From Crocodylus rhombifer (lineage: Eukaryota; Chordata; Crocodylia; Crocodylidae): a stretch of DNA of 64,000 bases. Shown here one piece after another: positions 45,090 through 55,994 of this stretch (its first letter is position 1; each line of letters opens with the position of its first letter). The notes below the pieces were generated by a model. That model made no database searches. It was given only the letters and a program-made list of their open reading frames with translations, and had not been told where the DNA came from. Position numbers and translations under genes: made by a program. Location: contig JAVSML010024709.1 of the NCBI GenBank assembly GCA_038503035.1, positions 248,001-312,000 on the forward strand, written 5' to 3'.

Positions 45090-45640
45090 GCTAACATCTG
45101 CCAGTGCTGCCTTCGGAAGTCTTAGAAACGGTGTCTTCAATGTTTAAGACATCAGGTTCCAAACCAAACTTTTCTACCAGGCTGTTGTCATTCTTATCTG
45201 TGTGAAATGTGGAAACACTTGAAAGCTTTGGAACATTACCATTAGTGATGATATGGAAGATTTTCCAAAGATAACTGGAAGAACTGAAAAATGAATGCCA
45301 GCATTCTGACTCAAACTCTACTAACATTAAAGCCATGTTTATACAGCACCAGCTCCATTGTAGATGGCATTTCATCAAGATGCCTGACAACTGGCTCCTG
45401 AAACAGGTCCTATACTCCCAACTCACTGATGTTCACCACTCTAGATGTGGGGGGGGAAAAGAGCTTCAAGGACACCTTGAAGACCAATATGAAGAAATAT
45501 GATATTAACACCAATAGTTGGGAGATGTAAGCACTGAATTGCTTCCAATGAGACTGTGAAGTATGACAAGGTATGAATCATGAGCAAACTTGCCTTACTA
45601 TGGAGGTGGATAGACAAGAGACAAAGGGAAAGAGACATTC
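45090..45640 (+). pseudogene. Non-CR1 LINE C-terminal part
   Basis: Plus-strand frames carry SASAAFGSLRNGVFN, YQAVVILICVKCG (normally a Y-x-A-x-V-L-x-T-L-L-Y-G-C-E-T-W block), then MPDNWLLKQVLYSQLT and GGGKELQGHLEDQYEE in one frame and FKDTLKTNMKKYDINTNSWEM in another. This is the thumb and C-terminal region of the same RT family as 43160-43715, consistent with one LINE split by the insertion. Heavily frameshifted. Confidence 0.7.
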
Positions 45641-45644
45641 TTAA

Positions 45645-46575
45645 TTAGACATCCCATTATGTTTACATGCATGCCATTTTTTAGTATTTAGTTCAGGCTC
45701 CACTGTTTCCCCTACTTCCACACACAGTTTCTCTTCTAAATCCCAGAATATTTCCTGCTCACATTTTCTGTGAAGCCCATCCCTTTGTTCCTCAAGTGGT
45801 ATCACAGTTAGACATGACACTTTACAAAGCAAGCCGCGATGAAGTTTGCATTCTGATCAAGGTTCTTTTGTTTCTGAAACTGCAGCTCATGTAGATGTTT
45901 CTGAAATAGGTGAGGAACTGCTAGCAATTCAGCTAAAATACCGTGGAATGGAGTAGACTGAACCCCCCTTCCCCCCCTGAAAAGCTGGACACATTGCTCA
46001 GGTGATTAGTCCATTCTGTCACTATCAGTACCTAAGGTAGTTAGGATATATCTGTAGGAGCTGTAGTCACAACAGTGTTTACAGTGTAGATATAAATATG
46101 AGAGATTCACAGGAAGCTTAGGCAGGACAGAAGGGTATGCTTTTGTAGTTGGTTTAAGTCTAGCCCTGTAGGTACACCTATACAAGCTGCAGGCACATGT
46201 AATTCCTCTTTACTTCTGCTCAGGTAAAACTCATGCTGACAATCATTAATGATTAACCTTTTCATGGACAGAAAGAGTCTCACTACCCTATTTCTCTAGA
46301 ACAATAAAAATGTGGTGAACATATCAAAAAATAAATGATGGTGAGATTTAAGGATACTGGAATAAAATAAGATTTTAATTCATAACTTTTACACAGATTC
46401 ATGGCATATCTTTAAAAAAGATTAAAAAAGAAAGGGTCATTTTTAGTAGTTGCCTGGAGGTTATCAGAAATGATATAGTGGGATGTAATCTGAATAAAAG
46501 GAAATCCCCAAATTATGGCTGCTTTATATATAAAAAAATGTGTCTTAACAGAAAACATTGCAAAATATGTATAAC
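45645..46575. other. Low-copy DNA
   Basis: No recognisable feature apart from a short C-rich run near 45965. AT-rich. Confidence 0.4.
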
Positions 46576-46799
46576 CCTTCTGCCGGGCCCCAGTCGGCAG
46601 TAACAAGAGTTGGGTTCAATTTTGGGGTACTAAATATATTTTTCCTTGGCCCAAGCCCCCACCCAAACCACCTGGGAAACACTAAAGCATTTTTACACAT
46701 GGAAGTGCCTCAGTACTGGGTGCTTTGAAAAGCGCTGCATCGTTTGCAGTTGTATAAGTGGCAAAATGTGCGTCAGTGCTGAGAAAATAGCAGCAACGC

Positions 46800-47150
46800 T
46801 GGTTCTCAGATGCACCAGGAGCACCATGAAAATCATCAGCAGCAGGACATAGTGGGTCAGGCACCCCTCAGTCCACACAAACAGCTCCTCATGGTGTGCC
46901 TGGGACACACTCAAGAAGGGCATTCTTGGGGTGCAGGGTACGCCTGGGGGGAGCTGGGCCTAGGGTGCCTCCCCAGAGAGGACCCCTGGGAGGAAGGCAG
47001 GGGCACCACCAGCTCTGTCCCAGTTGGCCAGGAGCCTCTCGTCTGAGCCCAGGCACCATGTGCCTGATGGCAATGGAGGACGCAGCCTAGCCTGCAGGAG
47101 GAGAAGTGGGGAGAGTGGATCTGGAGCCATGGCAGCAGGTGGATTTAGAT
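46800..47150 (-). mobile_element. Unnamed GC-rich element, arm copy 2 (inverted)
   Basis: Reverse complement of 43708-44055 with few changes, including the words GGCACCATGTGCCTGATGGC and GACCCCTGGGAGGA. It adjoins an LTR at 47152. On the minus strand the element goes on toward about 46600, with sequence absent from copy 1. Copies 1 and 2 are therefore alternately deleted versions. Confidence 0.75.
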
Positions 47151-47151
47151 G

Positions 47152-47602
47152 TTATGAATTACACTCTTAAAGCCACATGCAGTTTGCTCTAGGCTGGGGC
47201 AATGATTACGCAGAGCAAGTATCCAAAGTCAGATACAGAATCTTTATTTGCTGCAGCGAGGTGCCTCCAAGGAGGGACCCCACCTACCAGTTATATTACT
47301 ATTTTATACCTTGTTAGTACACCAGCATTAGTTCGTGATTAGCTCGTTCTCGTAAAAATACCCAATCATCTACTAAATTACTATTCTATCCAATTAAGTG
47401 ACATTGTGCGCATGAACGCCGAAGTTTAACTCTAGTGACTGCGTTTTATATATTCTTGCCAAGTAGTCTGCTTGAAAGAAAACATTTCGCTGCTTATACA
47501 ACTATACATGGTGCAGCACAGTTCACATCAGTTCACATGTGGCGCAGAGTCAATTAATCAAGTCTGCTCAGAAGCAGCGGGTATCCGGCGCATTGTGGGA
47601 CA
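47152..47602 (-). mobile_element. Retroviral-type LTR, minus strand
   Basis: Read on the minus strand: start TGTCCCACAATGCGCC, a GGTATAAAAT box (47302-47310 on plus), an AATAAAG poly(A) signal (about 47243-47249), a U5-like region and an end TTCATAACA, giving TG...CA termini. No matching target duplication was found, and no internal retroviral sequence adjoins, so it may be a solo LTR with altered flanks. Confidence 0.6.
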
Positions 47603-47767
47603 AAAACGTATGTGTATAAATGCCCTAAATTAATTACTAGGGTGTCTCATGTAAACAAAAAAACCCTCCTTGCAAGCAGTGTGAACACAAAAGACAGATT
47701 TATTACAGAAAGCAGAGGAAAACACCAAATGCAATTTAAAACACTACTAACTACAAAACAGAGTTTA

Positions 47768-47860
47768 TAGCAGCAGTTCCCAAAATCTGACAGATTGCAT
47801 ACCACCAATTGAAAATGATACAGCCTAAGTACCACCAGCAAATTTTTCATACACATAGGT
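47768..47860. repeat. hAT-like terminus fragment
   Basis: CAGCAGTTCCCAAAATCTG followed by CATACCACCA and TACCACCAGCA resembles the end of a hAT family with a TTCCCAAAC terminus. The second end is not seen. Confidence 0.35.
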
Positions 47861-48021
47861 AACAGACTATGTGTTAAAACAACATCAAAACCTTTAGTAA
47901 TCATAAAATGTTGTTTTATCAGTTACAGTAGCCATATAAAACAATTGTAAATGGGAAAAAAGACAGCATAAACTTCCCTGTTCAGGGATGCTTTCAGGGT
48001 TGTCTTTAGCAGGAGGGGGGA

Positions 48022-48022
<1 letters not shown>

Positions 48023-48052
<30 letters not shown>
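48023..48052. repeat. (AC)15 microsatellite
   Basis: Fifteen uninterrupted AC units. Confidence 0.98.
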
Positions 48053-48053
<1 letters not shown>

Positions 48054-48195
48054 GTGCATCAGGTAAGTCTGTGGAGGTGGGGGGGAAGGGGTAGATCAAA
48101 GCCCCTGTAGTGAAGGAGGGAGTGGGGCAGAGGCAGAGTAGGGAATGGGGTGAATGGAACCCTGAGGCATGTCATGGGGATGGTCAACACCGTGG

Positions 48196-48562
48196 GTGGC
48201 TTGTCCGGGGAACGGGGGGGGGGCTCCCACTGCTGCACACACCCTGGGGAAGGTATGGGGGCATATACCCCCTGGATTTGTGCAAGCTGTTGCCTTGGGA
48301 GCTGCACACAATGCCATGCTGTGCCTCTTGCCACCCCACAGATAGGGGATGCGGCACAGCCAGCACACAGGAAGAACATAGTGTCATCCACAGCTCTGGC
48401 AGTTGGGTGCACCAGCAATGGCAGTGGGGCACAGAGCCCAGCACACAGCGGGCAGCCTGCCTCTGCCCCATGCTCAAATCCAGGGGGCACATCCCCCATG
48501 CCTCTTCCAGGGTGTGCACAGCAGCAGGAGCGCCCCCCGCCCCATGCCCCGGACAAGCTGCC
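48196..48562. repeat. GC-rich foldback repeat, ~90-bp arms
   Basis: The left arm 48196-48285 (GCTTGTCCGGGGAACGG ... CCCCCTGGATTTGTGCA) is complementary to the right arm 48470-48562 (TGCTCAAATCCAGGGGG ... CCGGACAAGCTGCC) with several mismatches and indels. The ~185-bp spacer is not inverted. Long frames on both strands follow from the GC-rich palindrome and have no protein motif. This is likely the core of a non-autonomous DNA element. Confidence 0.75.
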
Positions 48563-48778
48563 TGGGGCTCTGACCATGCCATGACCTGCCCTGGGGTCCC
48601 ATGGCCATGGCCAAAACAGGGGGGCCATCCTGCCTACATAAAAAAAATATACTCCAAAAAAGCACAATACACAACCCAAGTTTGTGTGCGAGTGTTCCAT
48701 GTGTCTTTCTGAAATTCCCCCCCTTAATAATCGATTCAAAATGCATCATAAAATACATTTTAAAACCTAGGATTCTAC

Positions 48779-49579
48779 TAGGGGTGTGTGAAACAGGCCC
48801 AATTCAATTTGGATTCGGCCTGAATCATGGACAGTGATTCAATTCATTGATTCGGATCACTGTCCGTGATTCAATTCGACTGAATCCAAATCTGAAGATT
48901 CAATGCTGACTGGAGAATCAGTGATTCGGACATAGACACAGCTTTAAAAGTTTTTTCTATATACCTTGAGGTAGCAGGCATGGCTCATGATTGCTGCAAT
49001 ACTTGAGTGCATGGAGCATCCCACAGGAGTGCGGGGGAACCCTCCACATGCTTGGCAGTGAACCCAGAGGAGGACCAGAAGTACTTCCGGTCCACTTCTG
49101 GGTCTTCCAAGAAGCACGCTGGGCCCTGCCCGCCCCCCCGTGCCTTCCTGGCTTGGTCATGAGGAGACCCTGGGTGCCCACCCGCAAGCCCCAGGAGGCA
49201 CCAGGCACCAAGCCAGGGAGGTGCAAGGGCGGGGGGCAGCATGCCCTCCAGCAGACCCAGAAGTGTACTGGAAGTGTTTCTGGTCCACTTCTGGGTCTGC
49301 TGCTGAGCATGCTGGGCAGCCCCCCACACTCCTTTCAGAGGCTCCATGTACCCCAGTATTGCAGCATTCACAAGCCCTTACTACCTAGAGGTATGTAGAA
49401 AAAACATTTAAAGCTGTCTCTATGTCCACATCTCCAAATCTTTCCAAATCTCTCTGAATCGATTCAGATGGTTCCGATTCGATTTGGAAAAATTAGTGTC
49501 CTCTGATTTGATTTGGATTCGGAGATTCAGCCACCCAATTGAGCTGAATCAAATCAGGGACCAAAGCTTCGTAGCCCTA
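48779..49579. mobile_element. hAT element with long inverted arms and perfect 8-bp duplication
   Basis: GATTCTAC flanks both ends (48771-48778 and 49580-49587) without change. Left end TAGGGGTGTGTGAAAC; right end, read inward, TAGGGCTACGAAGC. The body is largely a foldback: the AGCTTTAAAAGTTTTTTCTA and GTAGCAGGCATGGCTC side is mirrored at 49370-49415. The outer parts are built of GATTCGGATT/GAATCCAAAT words. The 801-bp element lacks a transposase. Confidence 0.93.
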
Positions 49580-49737
49580 GATTCTACCATATTTTTTCCA
49601 TTTTGGTATCCATACATATATTTCAAAAACCTTCCTTCAGGCAATCATGGTAACCCACAGATTAACTGAAAACATACAGACCTATTTTACCAGTGTTAAT
49701 GCAGGTCCCATAAAATAAAGCCTTATTTATGAGATTT

Positions 49738-50700
49738 GGGCCTTTGGCAGACATTGCACTTATGGTGCAATTAACCAGTTAACGAGGTCTTAAAGTATAA
49801 CATAGGGTGCAGACAGAAGTGCAGCTCCCCACTGCAACTCAGAATACTTTGCAGGAAGTGTTCTGAGTTACAATGATCCCCTGGACCAAACAGAAGTTCA
49901 CTGTTGGTTCCAGTGGGTAAGAGAAGTTAGCTGCTGGCTGGAAGCCTGCAGCTGTTTCCCCAAGCAATGGCCCCTCCTCCTGCCAGTGCCCAGCCAGCCC
50001 AGGCTGTTTTCAGAATGGGAAGTGCAAAAGGGAGCAGAGGGAACTCACTCTAGGGGTTCCCCTGCCAGCACTGGGCACTCCAATTAACCACCACACCCTC
50101 CAGTGGCAGCTGAAAACACCCCAGACCAAACTGCCTCCATTCCCTTTTCCCCCCTCCCATTCTGAAAACAGAGACAGGCTGGTAGACAGCACAGACACAA
50201 GTTACAGAAGATGCTATATTTTGGAATGAAAGTTCAGATTTTCACCCAATCAGTCATTTTTTAAGTGCTCTGCAGCTGTGCATTAGTATTTAGTCACAGC
50301 TACAGACCAATATCTGTGGCAAGATCAAGGGGAAAATTGTAATTTCTGTCCTCACCCATAGCCACACATTCAGGCAGTTAATGGTACCACAAAAAGCAAA
50401 ACTAGCCACAAAAAATGTGCAATAATTTCGTGGATGGTTTCAATCATGCCTAAAAAATTGAATGTGTGGCCAGGTAGACATGACTTGACTGGGCTCCAGT
50501 GCTGTCTGTACCTGCTGCCTATCAGCTTACTGGGGGCAGCTTGGGGACTGAACTGGGGCTTAAATGGGCTATTGGAGACTGATCTTGAATCCTAAATTGC
50601 ATGTCCTGCCACACATACATAGTATGGCAGGAGGTGCAATTGTTGGGATTGCAGATCAGATCCCATCACACCTTTAAGTGAATGTCTGTAAACAGTCCTA
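49738..50700. mobile_element. Probable TIR element with GACATT termini
   Basis: CAGACATTGCACTTATGG near the left and AAGTGAATGTCTG near the right form a loose inverted pair. Inside are a GC-rich block and a CTGCCACACATACATAGTATGGCAGG hairpin-like part related to 37241-37281. The word GCAATTAACCAGTTAA is shared with 37.98 and 56.03 kb. Confidence 0.4.
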
Positions 50701-50709
50701 GTAAACAGA

Positions 50710-50727
50710 TTTTTTTTTTTTTTTTTT
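50710..50727. repeat. T18 homopolymer
   Basis: Eighteen uninterrupted T. Confidence 0.97.
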
Positions 50728-51102
50728 GGTGAGGGGTTTGTTTCTTGAAACTGATTGGTGCTAAAACTGCACTTGAAGCAAGAGGCAATTTTGGATAATT
50801 GTGGATGCCAGGTAGAGTAATGTATAGAATCACTCTATATCTATCTGTTTCAATGCTCTCTTTTTAATACCCACTTCTGCCACTGTTGAAGACAGGATAT
50901 TGAACTAGATGGACGATTGGTTTAACCCAGTAGGGCACTTCTATGTTCTTATATTTAGTTTTCTATAGCTTTGCTTTTCAAAATTCACCATGCCCTCCAA
51001 TTAATTTATAAACATTAACATGGCTTTAAAAGCATCAGTCCAGACATGAAAACTACAATTAAGACACTATATCAAAGACCACACACCCACACACATACAC
51101 CG

Positions 51103-51904
51103 AGTGCCTCTACACATGCATTTTTCTGTGGAGTAAACTAATTAGCTCCACAGTAAAGCATCACTGTCTACACATGTGCCAGTATTAGGGCAGAATAAAC
51201 TAATTAACACCACTGTGAGATAGTACTGTCAGGGACAATACTATCTTATGGTGGAGTCAGTAACTGCACCGAAATGCACATGCAGATGGTGATGGCCTGG
51301 CTGGGGCATGAGGGTGCTAAAGTGCAGGGGCTGCCTGCCATCTAGCAACACAGCTCTGCACTGTCAACCCCGCTATGCCCAGTGCTGTCACCTGGAGCCT
51401 AAGACTGACTCCACATGCCCTCTGCCAGCTTAGGGCTGATCTGTCCTGGCTCAAATTGTTGCTGTCTCAGGCACACGTGTAAACACTACAATTTTTTGAG
51501 GCCCCCTTCAAGATACAGTTTTGGGGCCCCTCAGTGCAAAGAAGTCGGCATTGGTAGTGATTGGCGGGGTGGGGGGTGAGTGGCTGAAGCCAGCAGCAGT
51601 GGCAGTGGCAGCAGCAGCAGTGGCGGTGCGGGTGTGGTGAGCAGCCAGACATAAAGCTAGCATCAGCGGTGATGGTGGTGGGGGTGGGGGTGGCAAGTGG
51701 TCAGACGCGCGGCTGGCAGCATCGGGGGGGGTGACAAGTGGCCAGTTGCAGGGGGTCCATGGCCACAGGGCCCCCTGCAGCTACAGGTGTCACAGGATTG
51801 GGTGGGCTGGCTCTAGACACTGCACCCAGAAGCAGCATACTCTAGCTGAAGCACCTCCATAGTTTATTGCATCACCTTCATTTCATGTGTAGATGCACCC
51901 AGTG
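51103..51904. mobile_element. TIR element, CACTGGGTGCATCTACACATG family, with internal insertion
   Basis: Left end CACCGAGTGCCTCTACACATG; right end, read inward, CACTGGGTGCATCTACACATG (three mismatches in 21). The internal order (AACTAATTAGCTCCACAGTAAAGCATCACTG, then TGTGCCAGTATTAGGGCA) matches the copy at 58419. Relative to that copy there is an extra ~326-bp segment at 51488-51813. Non-coding. Confidence 0.8.
51488..51813. mobile_element. Insertion inside the TIR element
   Basis: Absent from the sister copy at 58.4-58.9 kb. Flanks TAAACACT (51480-51487) and TAGACACT (51814-51821) agree at seven of eight positions. The segment contains GGGGCCCCTCAGTGCAAAG and CAGCAGTGGCAGTGG runs. Clear terminal inversion is not visible, so the class is uncertain. 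Confidence 0.5.
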
Positions 51905-52296
51905 TGAATGAGAGAAAGGTAGCATAAATGACAAAATGGCCACCAGGTCTCTTTTCATTTATAATGATTATTCCCTGTTTGAAGACTTTAATGAGGCTTA
52001 ATTTAAGTGCTGCATTCTTTTTTTGCTGGCAAAAGTACAACAGTGAATTTAACCCCAAATAAAATATTTTCCAAATACCATATAGATATGACAGGGTCAA
52101 TTAATGCTTAATGGAATTTTCTGTGTAGTTTATACACTTATGTCATGTCATATGGTTGATAAAATGAATGTAGTATAGATGGAATACAGAAGATCGTTTT
52201 ACTGAGTTTCCCTTTCCAGTTGTTCTCCTTTATGCTGGAGTACATTTTAAGTGGCTTTCTTCTTGTTATTCTGGAAAGCAGTTAGGTTTTCGTGGT

Positions 52297-54215
52297 TTCA
52301 CAGATTCATAGATGTTAGGGGCTGGAAAGGACCTCTTGAGATCATCTAGTCTAGCCTCCCTGTGCTTGGGCAGGTAAGACAGCTGGGGCAAGAAGGTGAG
52401 CGTCCAGATGCTTTTTGAAGATATCCAGAGTACATGATTGTACCACTTTGGGGGGGGGAGAGGGGGGCAGTCTATTCCAGACCCTGGACACTTGAGTTGT
52501 AAAGAAGTTTTTCCTTATCTCTAATCTAAAGCTGTCTTCTAGCAATATATGACCATTAGTCCTAGTCTTCCCCTGGGGGATCCTGGTGAGCAAATCTTTT
52601 CCCAGTCTCTGACATGCACCCTGTATATGTTGATAGGCTGCCATGAAGTCCCCTCTGAGTCTTCTCGTCTCCTGGCTGAACAGACCCATGTATCTCAGCC
52701 TCTCATCATATGGCCTGCTCTTCATACTTCTAACCGTATGTGTAGCCCTCCTTGGAATTCTCTCAAGCTTCTCCACATCCTTCCTGAGACGTGGTGCCCA
52801 GAACTGAATGCAGTACTCCAGCTGCAGCCTCACCAAGGCTGAGTAAAATGGAAGGATGACATCTTTAGTCTTGTTTGAGGTGCACCAGTAGATGCAGGCT
52901 AGTGTTTTGTTTGCTTTGCTGGCTACAGCATCACATTGGTGGCTCGTGTTCATTGTATGCTCTATCAAAACCCCCAAGTCTCTTTCGGCTGTGGTGCTAC
53001 TAAGTGTAGCACTGCCAGGCCTGTACATATGTTGCAGGTTGTTTCTCGTCAGGTGAAGCACCTTAAACTTCTCAGTGTTCAACATCATCTGGTTTTGATC
53101 CATCTGCCTTCTGAGCCTGTCCAGGTCAGCCTGTATCCCCAGCCTGTCCTCCAGCGTGGTCACAGTCCCCCACAGTTTGGTGTCATCTGTGAACTTTGCC
53201 AGTCCATTTTTAACACCCAAGTCAATATCATTAATGAATATGTTAAAAAGTACTGAGTACTGAACTCTGACGGATGCCACTGGTCACAAAGTGCCATGTT
53301 GACCCAGTTCCATCTATTACTACTCTCTGGGTCCTGCCTTGGAGCCAGTTTCCTAGCCACCAGAACATTGAGTTATCAAGGCCGCAGCTCTTCAGTTTTA
53401 CCATGAGCACGTCATGGGAGACCAAGTCAAAGGCTTTTGTGAAATCTAAGTATATGATATCAATCTCATCTCACTTATCCAGGCAGTGTGTTACCTGATC
53501 ATAGAAAGAAATGAGATCGGTCAGGCATGACCTGCCTGCAATGAAGCTATGCTGGCTATCTATTAGAATGTTGCCTTTCATTAGCCTATTGCTAATGGAT
53601 TCTTTGATAGTTTTTTCAAGGATTTTTCCAGAGATTGAGGTCAAATTGATTGGCTTGTAATTCCCTGAATCCTCCTTCCTTCCCTTCTTGTAGATAGGTA
53701 CCACATTGGGCCTCTTCCAGTCTTCTAGAAACTCTCTCAAGTACCACAAGTTCTCAAATAGTTTTGCCATGGGTCATGTGATGATGTCAGCCAGTTCCTT
53801 CCGCACTCTTGGATGCAGTTTATCCAGCTCTGCTGACTTGTAGATGTCCAGCCTCTCTAGATGTTCCCTCATGAGATCTTCACCAATGGTTGGTAGATGA
53901 TTGCCCCCACCTTGAGTATCCTGTATCCTGTCAATCAGGATAGCACTCTTGGACTGGTGGAATACTGACATGAAGTAATTGTTTAGGAGTTCGGATTTCT
54001 CCTGGGTATCAGTTAACAGTTGTCCCATTTTGTTCAGCAAGGGTCCAATGTTTCCCTTATTTTTTTCTCTGACTTCCTACGTATTTGAAGAAGTACATTT
54101 TATTGTTCTTGACTTCCATTGCCAATTTGAATTCTGCCTTTGCTTTTCTAATCCTCTCCCTACAGGTGTGGGCTATTGCTGTGTATTTTTCCTTGGTAAT
54201 TAGCCAGAGAAGACA
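52297..54215 (-). mobile_element. Longest CR1 LINE in the window
   Basis: Minus strand, from about 54215 (region between endonuclease and RT) to the 3' end near 52297 (AGATTCATAGATGTTAGGGG read on plus). A G9 run near 52451 lies close to the frame's C-terminal end. 5'-truncated, with several frame breaks. Confidence 0.93.
52351..54040 (-). pseudogene. CR1 reverse transcriptase, complete domain in four frames
   Basis: In order on the minus strand. 54040-53774 is the pre-RT linker (LLNNYFMSVFHQSK, PRVRKELADIIT). 53770-53471 is the RT fingers (VVPIYKKGRKEDSGNYKPINLTS, then HSFIAGRSCLTDLISFYDQVT). Around 53425-53243 come the VSHDVLMVKLKSCGLDN and WLQGRTQRVVIDG words. 53280-52351 is the longest open piece (309 residues) with KFTDDTKLWGTV (catalytic box F-T-D-D), LGVLIEHTMNTSHQCD, LVRLQLEYCIQFWAPRL, RPYDERLRYMGLFSQETRRLRGDF and VWNRLPPSPPPKVVQ. 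The 5' endonuclease is absent. The extra prolines come from the G-run. Inactive. Confidence 0.92.
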
Positions 54216-54219
54216 GAGT

Positions 54220-55990
54220 AATTACCCCGATTTAAGCCTAAAAATTCAGATGAGGTGTGCAGATGATGCAGAATCTATTGTCAATTGCTAGGAAAAAACC
54301 TAATAAAAAACAACTGGCCTGATGTTGAGAGAGGTTGAAGGCTGATAAAAGCTACTGGCCTTCTGCATCCACATATTGGTCCATGTAAGGTATGAAACAT
54401 TGCAGGACTACAGGCTGGAAACCTAAATTGGGATTTTAGTATTTTTCTTATTTGTGAGTATTTTGGTGTATATCTGCTGCTTAGGAAAGAACAGAGATTT
54501 TACTGTACTTACTGTAGAGAAGCATGTACAATATCCATGTTTGGAAAGCAGACTCACTGCTTGGGGTATCCCTCTAACATTTGGTTTAGCATGGTCATAA
54601 CCTCAGACTAATCAGAAATGTTTTGGAGACAGGGACCATATTTCCTTACTTTATTACTGTTAATGAAAACATAATATTCCCTATATTGTATGAATGTAAC
54701 TGAGGACTCATGTTAAGGATTAATATGATGATCTGCTGTATGAAAAGAGTAGGGCAGAACTTAACAGCTCTCTCTCTTAATGCCTATTCAAGCACGTGAC
54801 TCTGGAACTTAGGGCTTGGCTACACTATAAGATTCTTTGCCACAGTAGCAATGTGTAGGAGGGTGTGGTAGGGACCTCCTCTCATGACTGGGTCTACTGG
54901 GTCTCTGCTTCCACTTCACTTCATTCTCACTTGCCACGCCTTGTTGTTAAGAAAAAATAAAAGAGGTTAGTTGTCAAGAGATGAGCAGAGCTCTGCCTGA
55001 CTGAAAGCCATCCTCTTCACAGGGCTTGCCTCACCCCTACACCCTGCTCCTTACCACTCCTGGCCAGATGGCCCAATAATGTGTCCTTAACTTGGGACTG
55101 CTGTACCCCTCAGGCAGTCACTACCAGTTTGCCTTATGAAATATCAATTAATTATCAATTAATTTAATAATCTTTCCTGATTCATAGAAGAGGGATCAAT
55201 CATCAATGAATTCTACAATCTCTCTTAATTGATGGAAGAGCCATTAATTATCAAGGCATTCAACAGTCTCTTTTAATGCCCAAAATAGCAAGTAATCATT
55301 AATGGATTCCATGGTCTCCCTTAACTCACAGGAGATCAATTTAATTCCACCCCAATTGTACCACTTTCTGCACCCTATACAAATTTCAGTAATTTTCCTT
55401 TTGCCTCTAATCAATGTGTGGGGCTTCACACTGGTATGATCATGTCAGCACTTTGTCAATAGACCGTTCCCTCAGGGAAACCTCACAGTCCTTCTGATGG
55501 TCAAGTTCCTCTTCACTCACTCTGTATCTCTCACTAGTCCACTGCTGAGTTACTAGACCACCCCACTGGGTTCCTGTGTTCACTGCTGGGAGAACCTGGC
55601 TCCATGTCTTCATGTAGTTTGCACAGCATTCTCAGCCCACTGTACATTCCCCACCTTGGGGTTACCAAATATGCTGGATCCTTCTATATAGTCTGCTGGA
55701 ACTCCCATGGACCAATGAGGGCTCACTCCCTCTGCACATGACCATGTGCAAGTGGGGTTGGACTTTTATGCCCCGGACCGCACATGGACCTTTCCTCTGG
55801 TTACTCAGGTGGCCATTGAACCCTGCTGGATTCTTTGGGGTAAGCTTGTTCCCCAACCCTACCCTGACCGTGTTACTGAGCTGGAACAGGGACTGGAGCT
55901 GGTTTCCTGTTACACTATGTAAGGTGAGCAGATGGAGAAGGGACATGTGCCAACAGAAAGAGTTCATGTCTGCATAGCTACACTACCTCC
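54220..55990. other. Low-copy intergenic DNA
   Basis: No gene recognised. Near 55140-55310 an ATTCATTAAT/ATCAATTAAT-type word recurs about every 50-60 bp (AATTATCAATTAA, AATCATCAATGAATTC, TTAATTATCAAGGCATTC, AATCATTAATGGATTCC). This looks like a degenerate tandem repeat of about 55 bp. Confidence 0.45.
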
Positions 55991-55994
55991 CTAA

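Noticed and set aside
48059..48739. 226-codon minus-strand and 200-codon plus-strand frames over the same DNA
   Set aside because: Both arise from a GC-rich foldback repeat. Pro/Cys/Gly-rich peptides have no family motif.
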